Assembly (NCBI GenBank): GCA_036489395.1
Contig: DASXFW010000374.1
Coordinates: forward strand, 1-29,233
Source of the DNA: JASHVB01 sp036489395
GTDB taxonomy: Bacteria > Pseudomonadota > Alphaproteobacteria > Acetobacterales > Acetobacteraceae
Direction of reading: 5' to 3'
Length of the DNA: 29,233 bases
The first letter of the stretch is position 1, and every line of letters begins with the position of its first letter. The position numbers and the translations under genes are program-made. Shown here piece after piece: positions 23,426 through 29,233 of this stretch. The notes under the pieces were generated by a model. It was not told where the DNA came from. It searched no databases and worked only from the letters and a program-made list of their open reading frames with translations.

Positions 23426-23564
23426 CTAAGGAAGGTCCGGGTTGACCTGGGCCATGGAGACCCAGCCAGCCGACGCGGGTGTTGGGGCAGCGGCGACTGA
23501 CAGACCCCATTTCGCACGTGCAGCGTCACCGGTCTGTGAACCAGCTCACACGTTTCGCACTAAA

Positions 23565-24824
23565 TTACGGGAACAAGCCACGAACGTTTTTCGCGCTACG
23601 CACCCGCTCCACGCCGATCGCCATCGCCGCGGTGCGGTGCGTCACGCCGTCATGCTCTACCCGCGCCAGCACCTGCTGGAATGCCTTCTGCAGCACATGA
23701 TACAGCCGGTGCATCACCTCCGCCTCATCCCAGAAGAGCTGCTGGAGGTCCTGCACCCACTCGAAATAGCTGACGACCACGCCGCCGGCGTTGCACAGGA
23801 TGTCGGGGATGACGAAGATCTCGCGCTGCCGCTGTGCCAGCACCTCGTCGGCGTCCGGCGTGGTCGGACCATTGGCGCCTTCCGCCAGCACGCGGCATTG
23901 CAGACGCGCCGCCATGTCGGCGTCGATGACGCGTTCCAGCGCGGCCGGCACCAACACGTCGCATTTCTGCGCGAGCAGCGCGCGCGGATCGAAGCTGAGC
24001 TGGTTGGAAAAGCCGGCCAGCACGCCCTTCGCCGCCGTGTGCTCGATCAGCGCATTCACGTCGAGGCCGCGCGGATCGTAGTAGCAGGCGGTGTGGTCGG
24101 ACACGCCGACGATGCGCATGCCGCGCTCGGCCAGCGACTGCGCGCTGACGCTGCCGACATTGCCGAAGCCCTGCACGATGGCCGTCGCACCGGACGGGTT
24201 CAGGCCGATCTTCTCGCACGCGCGTTCCACCAGGAAGCCGACGCCGCGGCCGGTGGCCTCGCGCCGGCCCTCGGTGCCGCCTGACGCGACCGGCTTGCCG
24301 GTGACGATCTCCATCACCGTGCGGCCCTGGTACATCGAATACGTGTCCATGAACCAGGCCATCACCTGCTCGTTGGTGCCCATGTCGGGCGCCATCACGT
24401 CGGTGTGGGGGCCGACGAACGGGATCATCTCCTGCATGTAGCGGCGGGACACGTTCTCCAGCTCGTGCCGCGACAGGGCGCGCGGATCGACGGCGACGCC
24501 GCCCTTGGCGCCGCCATAGGGCAGGTTGGTCAGGGCGCATTTCCAGCTCATCCAGATCGCCAGCGCGGCGACCTCGCCGATGTCGAGGTCGGCGGAAAAG
24601 CGCGTGCCGCCCTTGGTGGGGCCGCGCGTCAGGTGGTGCTGCACGCGATAGCCGTGGAACACGGCGAGGCTGCCGTCGTCGCGATGGATCGGGCAGGCGA
24701 CGGCGACGGCGCGCTTCGGGTAGAGCAAGCGCTCGCGTTCGTCGGCGGGGATTTCCAGATGGTCGGCAATTACCCGGAACTGGTCACGGGCCATCTCGAA
24801 CACCGGCCCGGTGTAGATTGTCAT
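23565..24824 (-). CDS. Glu/Leu/Phe/Val dehydrogenase (glutamate dehydrogenase type)
   Basis: A 419-aa amino-acid dehydrogenase converting an L-amino acid and NAD(P)+ to the 2-oxo acid, ammonia and NAD(P)H. Substrate and catalytic lysines are visible: K71 in GPTKGG, K95 in WMSWKCALTN, and K107 in PYGGAKGG. The nucleotide-binding loop is VQGFGNVGS. The length and K71/K95/K107 pattern fit the hexameric GDH class (about 420 aa), so glutamate is the likeliest substrate. The ATG at 24824 has the strong site AGGAGG 6 bases upstream. It is flanked by a terminator on its 3' side. The frame runs on to 24998 with no family sequence. Confidence 0.93.
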   Translation of the reverse strand: MTIYTGPVFEMARDQFRVIADHLEIPADERERLLYPKRAVAVACPIHRDDGSLAVFHGYRVQHHLTRGPTKGGTRFSADLDIGEVAALAIWMSWKCALTNLPYGGAKGGVAVDPRALSRHELENVSRRYMQEMIPFVGPHTDVMAPDMGTNEQVMAWFMDTYSMYQGRTVMEIVTGKPVASGGTEGRREATGRGVGFLVERACEKIGLNPSGATAIVQGFGNVGSVSAQSLAERGMRIVGVSDHTACYYDPRGLDVNALIEHTAAKGVLAGFSNQLSFDPRALLAQKCDVLVPAALERVIDADMAARLQCRVLAEGANGPTTPDADEVLAQRQREIFVIPDILCNAGGVVVSYFEWVQDLQQLFWDEAEVMHRLYHVLQKAFQQVLARVEHDGVTHRTAAMAIGVERVRSAKNVRGLFP

Positions 24825-24980
24825 CCGCTTCCTCCTGGTGGTCTGGCGGGGGAGGATATGGTGTCGGGAGGCGATGTTTTCCGCTGGACTTGCGCCCACG
24901 CAACAGCGCCTCGCCGGCGTTGCATGGGCATTGCCCGACGGAGGAAGGCGGCCGGGGTGCGGGTGGCGGGAAAGAAAGGT

Positions 24981-25137
24981 TATTCGCCACAGATGCACAC
25001 AGATTCACGCGGATAGGACCGGGGGAGACGAAGCAGTGCGGCTCGTCAGGCGCTTAGCCAGGCGGGTTGAGCCGTGAACCCGCATGACGGGCCCGGAGCC
25101 ATCCGTGTGCACTTGTGTGCATCTGTGGTCGCAAATT
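24981..25137. repeat. Inverted repeat with CACAGATG-type arms
   Basis: The left arm near 24981-25027 (CGCCACAGATGCACACAGATTC...) and the right arm near 25090-25137 (ending CACTTGTGTGCATCTGTGGT...) are approximate inverse copies over about 45 bases, with GCCACAGATGCACACA facing TGTGTGCATCTGTGG. 'CACAGATGNACACAGATG'-type units are widespread in bacterial genomes, with unknown function. It lies in the 629-base gap between GDH and the ankyrin gene, where no other gene is convincing. Confidence 0.82.
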
Positions 25138-25453
25138 CTTGCTTCGCGGCGAACCGCACCGTCTTGTCTCGCATGGCCGGCGTGCGGCGGGACAGGAAAC
25201 CCGCGGCCGGGACGCCTGCGGAGGCTCGCTGGTTGACGAGCCGCCGTTCCAGGCGGTCAAGCTATGCCGCGGTGGGGTGAGGCCCAGTTTGTTCCGCAGG
25301 ACGGTCGAGCCGGGCCAGGTGTAGGGATCGGCCTCGCTTGCTGCACGGCCGGGTTTGCGGCTGCGACAAGGATGTCGGCGCGGCAGCGCACTGCCGTTCA
25401 GGCGACACGCGTCCTGTTGGCATTTGCGTAGGAGCCTGGCTGCGTCGTACGAA
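25138..25453. other. Non-coding stretch downstream of the ankyrin gene
   Basis: These 316 bases show no frame with a good start, ribosome-binding site or recognisable domain on either strand. Short GC-rich direct and inverted runs occur, but nothing clear. A short plus-strand frame that crosses 25355-25648 is antisense to the ankyrin gene. I see no promoter or terminator I could defend. Confidence 0.55.
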
Positions 25454-26062
25454 CTAATCGCTGCAGTTATGCATCACCAGGCCCGAGGCGACCGAGCACT
25501 TTGCCCCGTGGTCTTTCAGGAATTGCGCGACTTTGACAAACCCGATCGATGCGGCCATCCCGCGTGCCGTAGCGCCATTGAACGCGGCATTGACATCTGC
25601 CTTGTGATCAACAAGGAATGTAACGACTTCAAGTGCCGTAGCGTCTGAGTATTTGGGTGGATACCACTCCATACAAGGAAAGAAAATTGGCCGGTATCCC
25701 TGACCGGTAACAGCGTTTACATCCGCACCACTCTCCACGAGCACCTTTATCTTTGCGAAATTTCCGTCGAATGCGGCAAAGATTAATGCAGTGGAACCGT
25801 CGTTGGCACGCTTCGCGTTTACGTCGGCGCCTGCCTTGATCAGCGCCACTGCGACCGGAGCCGAATTCGTCAGGATAAGCGCCGTCAAACCATTCTTGCT
25901 GTCATTCGGGTTTTCGCCCTTGGCCAGCAATTCACTCACTAACTTTACATCGCCCTTTTCGGCGGCATCAGCCAACTCTCCGGCCCAGGCTGCGCTGGAT
26001 AGGCAGAGCAGCGCCACAGCAATCAGGGTTCGATATAAGATCCATTTGCGGCGCTTTGCCAT
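25454..26062 (-). CDS. Exported ankyrin-repeat protein
   Basis: A 202-aa protein with an N-terminal signal peptide (KRRKWILYRTLIAVALLCLS, cut near AWA/GE) followed by about four ankyrin repeats (residues about 30-190). Repeat signatures include KNGLTALILTNSAPVAVALI, GADVNAKRANDGSTALIFAA, ESGADVNAVTGQGYRPIF and DHKADVNAAFNGATARGMAA. A C-terminal KCSVASGLVMHNCSD holds two Cys. It should act in the periplasm or be secreted; ankyrin repeats mediate protein contacts, and the partner is unknown. ATG at 26062 has GGGGG about 7 bases upstream; starting earlier adds sequence without signal-peptide character. The gene looks lower in GC than the surrounding DNA, which suggests recent transfer or low expression constraint. 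Confidence 0.85.
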   Translation of the reverse strand: MAKRRKWILYRTLIAVALLCLSSAAWAGELADAAEKGDVKLVSELLAKGENPNDSKNGLTALILTNSAPVAVALIKAGADVNAKRANDGSTALIFAAFDGNFAKIKVLVESGADVNAVTGQGYRPIFFPCMEWYPPKYSDATALEVVTFLVDHKADVNAAFNGATARGMAASIGFVKVAQFLKDHGAKCSVASGLVMHNCSD

Positions 26063-26347
26063 CTTCGTGCCCCCTGATGACGCTTTTGTCCCGAATTCCT
26101 CTGATGAGCGGGTGATCCGCCCAATCCGGAAGTCGAACATGCCGACAAGCTACCTATTGTCAACCAGCGGCCCAAGCGACTTCGGCTGGCGGAGCCTGCT
26201 TTTTCCCAGCCCCCCGGTAAGCTGCACCTTGTGCAACGGCCGGTGCTTTCCAGACGTGGGCCATCCCTCAGTATGAGTGATCGCGAAATAGGTGTTCGCC
26301 TCGTCCGTCGAGCTTGCCCGACAGGCCCAGCCCTACCGCGCGATCCG

Positions 26348-27970
26348 TCACCCCGGGCGGCGGCGGCGAGCCATGCCGAGACCGGCGAGCCCCACCGCCA
26401 GGATCGCCAACGTTTCAGGTTCCGGCGCGTTGGTCCGCACCTCGAGGTCCAACTGATCGGCGCCGATGCTCTCGGCGAAATACAGGCCCGAGCCGAGGTT
26501 CGAACAATCCCATCGGTCGGTGCCGCCGCTGGTGCAACTGATTCCATCCAGCGCAAAGCTGTCGAAGTCGCCGAGCAAACCGGAGAAGTCCAGGATATCG
26601 AAACTGTCGCCGGCCGCGAGCGTGAAGCCGCCCAGCAGGTCCACCGCCAGTTCCCCATCGATCGCGGCGTCGCCGCTGATCGTGAGGTTGCCGAACTCTC
26701 CAACGCTGGTGCCCGAGATCTGGATATCGAGCGTGCCCGCGCTGGTCTGCACGAAATTCCCGAAGATGTCCTGCGAGGACACCGGCCGCAGATCGCCGGC
26801 GTTGGTCACGGTGCCGCTGCCGCCATTCACCGTAATGCTCTCGTCCAGTGCCTGGTTGCCGCTGCCGAACAACAGGTTGCCATTGGCGATGTTGATGCCG
26901 CCACCTGCGAGCGTGCCGAACACGTGGCCGCTGCCGCCGTTGATGATGGCGTCCTGGTAATCGATCTCGATGTTGCCGGAGATCACGCCGCTATTGGTGA
27001 TCGGCCCGATCAGCCCGACGCTTCTGATTGCCGTGGGACCGCTGATCGTTCCGGTGTTGGTGACCGAGCCGATCGTCCCGACGTTGTTGATTCCATAAAA
27101 ATCGACGCCGCTGATCGTGCCGCTGTTGGTCAACGTGCTCATGACGCCGTAATTGGTCACCCCCTGGGTGCCGCCGGCGATCGTCCCGAAATTCGTCAGC
27201 GTGTCGATCTGATAGGCCGTGGTCGGGCCGTTGGTCACGCCCGCCTGACCGCCGACGATCAGGCCATTGTTGGTCAACGTGCCAATTGAACCGCTGCTGC
27301 CGATCCCGGCGAAGCTCTGCCCGCTGATCGTGCCGTTGTTGGTCAGCATGCCGATCGCTTGCCGGTTCTGCACGCCGGAGCCGCCGCCGCTGATCGTGCC
27401 GCTGTTGGTCAGCAGGCCGATGGTCGCCTGGCCCGATCCCCCCGACGTGTTCAGGATACCGGCAACGCCGGCGCCGCCGCTGATGGTGCCGCTGTTGCTC
27501 AATTCGCCGATCGAGCCGTTATTTTGCACCCCGGTGCTGCCGCCGCTGATGACACCGCTGTTGCTCAGCAGCGTGACCGATTGGCCGCTGACGACCACGA
27601 CGCCGACGGCGCCCGTGATGCCGCCCGCGTTGCCGATGCTCGTGGCAGGGCACGCCAACACATCGACGCCGGGACTGGTCCCGCCGGCCACGGCACCGGA
27701 GGTGGTGACGGTGATGTCGCCGCCGTCGCTGGCGACCGGTCCCGAGGGACCGGAGATGACCTGGGAAGTGGCGATACAACTGGCCAGGGCCGCACTGCCG
27801 GGCAATGTCAGCCCGGCCAGCGCGACAAGGGACACGCCGCCCCACAGCGCTGCGCGCAAGCTGCGCGGGCGAACCGGCAGGGCCGGCATCGCCACCCCGA
27901 TCGCAACGACTGCAATGCCGCTTGCCGGCGACACGGAATGATGGCGAAGGCTCTCGTCTTGCATCGACAT
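26348..27970 (-). CDS. PEP-CTERM repeat protein, predicted surface or secreted
   Basis: A 540-aa exported protein made of imperfect repeats of about 18-24 residues containing SGTISGG, LTNSGTISG or variants (about residues 110-370). They suggest a parallel beta-helix, as in autotransporter passengers, although no autotransporter barrel follows. It ends with a PEP-CTERM sorting signal: PEPETLAILAVGL, a hydrophobic stretch, and a terminal RRRR cluster. Exosortase-type enzymes usually process this signal; none is in the window. A hydrophobic signal peptide (ALWGGVSLVALAGLTLPG) begins near residue 41. If the ATG at 27970 is used, about 40 residues precede it, and ATG at 27889 gives a more ordinary signal peptide. 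The true start is uncertain. Its minus-strand neighbour is the ankyrin gene. Confidence 0.85.
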   Translation of the reverse strand: MSMQDESLRHHSVSPASGIAVVAIGVAMPALPVRPRSLRAALWGGVSLVALAGLTLPGSAALASCIATSQVISGPSGPVASDGGDITVTTSGAVAGGTSPGVDVLACPATSIGNAGGITGAVGVVVVSGQSVTLLSNSGVISGGSTGVQNNGSIGELSNSGTISGGAGVAGILNTSGGSGQATIGLLTNSGTISGGGSGVQNRQAIGMLTNNGTISGQSFAGIGSSGSIGTLTNNGLIVGGQAGVTNGPTTAYQIDTLTNFGTIAGGTQGVTNYGVMSTLTNSGTISGVDFYGINNVGTIGSVTNTGTISGPTAIRSVGLIGPITNSGVISGNIEIDYQDAIINGGSGHVFGTLAGGGINIANGNLLFGSGNQALDESITVNGGSGTVTNAGDLRPVSSQDIFGNFVQTSAGTLDIQISGTSVGEFGNLTISGDAAIDGELAVDLLGGFTLAAGDSFDILDFSGLLGDFDSFALDGISCTSGGTDRWDCSNLGSGLYFAESIGADQLDLEVRTNAPEPETLAILAVGLAGLGMARRRRPG

Positions 27971-28243
27971 GGATTCGTAACTTTTGTTGTGAGGCGGCAA
28001 GCGATGGTTCGCCACCCCAATTGTCACGAGGTTCAAATAATTGTCAAACCGGTACGTGCTTACCGCGCCGTGCCTGACCCATCGCTGCGACAACATGCGG
28101 CGCTGTGGTCGGTCGTCGCCGGCGCAGACCGGCAAAGCCCGTCGTTGGAAGCGGCACCCGTCGGGGTCCGCCGCGGGTCGGCTTGTCGCGGCGCGGCGGG
28201 TCGTGAATGATCGGTGCCCCCAGGCTTTGATCCGGAGAACGCA

Positions 28244-29092
28244 GTGACGACGTCAGGAACGCCCGGCTTCGAGTGCGAGGCCGCGCATGCGTTGTTGCGC
28301 AGCCGCAATCGCGACGACGCGCTGGATGCGCCAGCGCAGTGGAACGCTGTGCTGGAGACCATCCTCAACCATCGTTCGGTGCGCGGCTTCCTCCCGGACG
28401 CCCTGCCGGACGGCACGCTGGAGCTGCTGGTGGCGGCGGCGCAGTCCGCGTCCACGTCTTCGAATTTGCAGCTCTGGAGCGTCGTGGCGGTGCAGGAGCC
28501 CGCACGCAAATCCCGCCTCGCCACGCTGGCCGGCGATCAGCAGTTCATCCGCGACGCGCCGCTGCTCCTGGTCTGGCTGGCCGACCTGGCGCGCATCGAC
28601 GGCATCGCCGCGCAGCGTCAACAAAGCGTCGAGGGCACGCAGTACCTGGAGGAATTCATCGTCGGCGTGGTCGATGCCGCGCTGGCGGCGCAGAGCGCGC
28701 TGCTCGCCGCGGAGTCGCTCGGGCTGGGCGGGGTTTACATCGGCGCGATGCGCAACCTGCCGGAAGCAATCGCGGACGCGCTGAAGCTGCCGCCGCACGT
28801 GTTCGCGGTGTTCGGCATGGCGATCGGCTGGCCCGATCCGGCGAGGGCCACGGACATCAAGCCACGTCTGCCGCAGCGCGTGGTGCTGCACCGGGAGACG
28901 TATGACGCGGCGGCCAAGTCCGACGGGATCGCGGAATACGACGCGATCATGCGCGAGTTCCAGGCCGAGCAAGGCATGCGGCTAACCGACTGGAGCGTGC
29001 AGTGCATCGCCCGCGTGAAGGACGCCGCGGCGCTGCGCGGCCGCGACCGCATGCGCGAGGCGCTGCGGAACCTGGGGTTCGAGTTGCGGTAG
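28244..29092 (+). CDS. NADPH-dependent nitroreductase-family flavoprotein
   Basis: A 282-aa protein of the nitroreductase (NfsA-like) family, FMN-dependent reductases acting on nitro compounds, quinones or similar. Features: NHRSVRGFL (flavin-phosphate Arg), AAQSASTSSNLQLWSVVAV (Ser/Asn/Gln contacting FMN), AAESLGLGGVYIGAMRN, and GMAIGWPDP in the C-terminal half, a common NfsA pattern. I choose GTG at 28244 because GGAG lies 7 bases ahead of it. GTG at 28214 is in frame and adds ten residues without family sequence. The first 25 residues are poorly conserved. The physiological substrate is unknown. Composite repeat copy D begins eight bases after the stop. Confidence 0.87.
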   Translation: MTTSGTPGFECEAAHALLRSRNRDDALDAPAQWNAVLETILNHRSVRGFLPDALPDGTLELLVAAAQSASTSSNLQLWSVVAVQEPARKSRLATLAGDQQFIRDAPLLLVWLADLARIDGIAAQRQQSVEGTQYLEEFIVGVVDAALAAQSALLAAESLGLGGVYIGAMRNLPEAIADALKLPPHVFAVFGMAIGWPDPARATDIKPRLPQRVVLHRETYDAAAKSDGIAEYDAIMREFQAEQGMRLTDWSVQCIARVKDAAALRGRDRMREALRNLGFELR

Positions 29093-29100
29093 CAGCCCCA

Positions 29101-29233
29101 TGTCTCATTGCAGGTTGTCACCGACCGTAGGTGGCCCACCCGCCCTGGATGAAACGGCGTCGGCCGGAGCGTAAGTCTCCCCTCCCCTTGAGGGAGGGGT
29201 TGGGGGAGGGGTGCGTAAATCCGCCGACCGCGG
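29101..29233. repeat. Composite dispersed repeat, copy D (truncated by window end)
   Basis: It starts TGTCTCATTG, a variant of the terminal motif, then has CCGACCGTAGGTGGCCCACCC, CTGGATGAAACGGCG and GAGCGTAAGTC, aligned with copies A-C. It enters the palindrome left arm (CTCCCCTCCCCTTGAGGGAGGGG, from about 29177) and reaches its centre (GCGTAAATCCGCCGACCGCGG) at the window end. The right half is outside the window. It starts eight bases after the stop of the nitroreductase gene, in the same orientation as A-C. Confidence 0.88.

Noticed and set aside
26490..26530. tRNA-like GGTTCGAAC sequence
   Set aside because: It lies inside the PEP-CTERM gene, with no acceptor stem or anticodon arm around it. 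I found no tRNA in the window.
26348..27970. Autotransporter (type V secretion) classification of the repeat protein
   Set aside because: The C-terminus is a short PEP-CTERM signal, and no beta-barrel domain is present.

Overview
The window is high-GC DNA from an alphaproteobacterium. The best guess is Rhodospirillales/Acetobacteraceae, from the rimP-nusA-rnpM-infB-rbfA order, the gene content and the many 'GTCATTGCGAG'-type dispersed repeats. No 16S rRNA or other taxonomic marker is present, so the family is an inference. I found no tRNA, rRNA, CRISPR array, transposase, integrase or phage gene. Most of the window is chromosomal housekeeping and catabolic sequence.

Layout. (1) 1-222: two kinds of dispersed repeat. 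(2) 223-6123, minus strand: the translation/transcription operon rimP-nusA-rnpM(ylxR)-infB-rbfA, preceded by a leader hairpin with a U-tract that ends at the rimP start codon. (3) 6124-6594: a repeat island with 33-bp and 15-bp tandem units. (4) 6595-10752: a membrane acyltransferase, a Nudix hydrolase (minus), and an Atm1-type ABC exporter followed by a 76-aa protein. (5) 11060-13138, minus: a VWA-like protein and RmuC. (6) 13474-16014, minus: paaABCD, the phenylacetyl-CoA epoxidase core with its maturation factor, joined by stop/start overlaps; paaE is absent. (7) 16223-19067: clpS, a ketopantoate-reductase-family gene, a DUF190 gene (minus), a small lipoprotein and a small glycine-rich exported protein. 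(8) 19333-21541: divergent LLM flavin monooxygenase and SDR dehydrogenase. (9) 21801-24824, minus: exonuclease III and an FAH-family hydrolase that overlap, then a Glu/Leu dehydrogenase with its own terminator. (10) 25454-29092: an exported ankyrin protein of lower GC, a PEP-CTERM repeat protein and a nitroreductase.

The most notable unexplained feature is a family of composite repeats with inverted ends close to TGTCATTGCGAG...CTCGCAATGACA. Three full copies (10765-11049, 19102-19322, 21556-21791) almost exactly fill gaps between convergent genes. A degenerate copy (17701-17820) sits in a fourth such gap, and a fifth copy runs off the window end 8 bp after a plus-strand stop codon. The clear copies share one orientation and carry a G/C-rich palindrome of about 100 bp. 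A different repeat, the one that translates as 'VTPAKAG', forms the N-terminus of PaaC. I see no convincing new defence or biosynthetic system.
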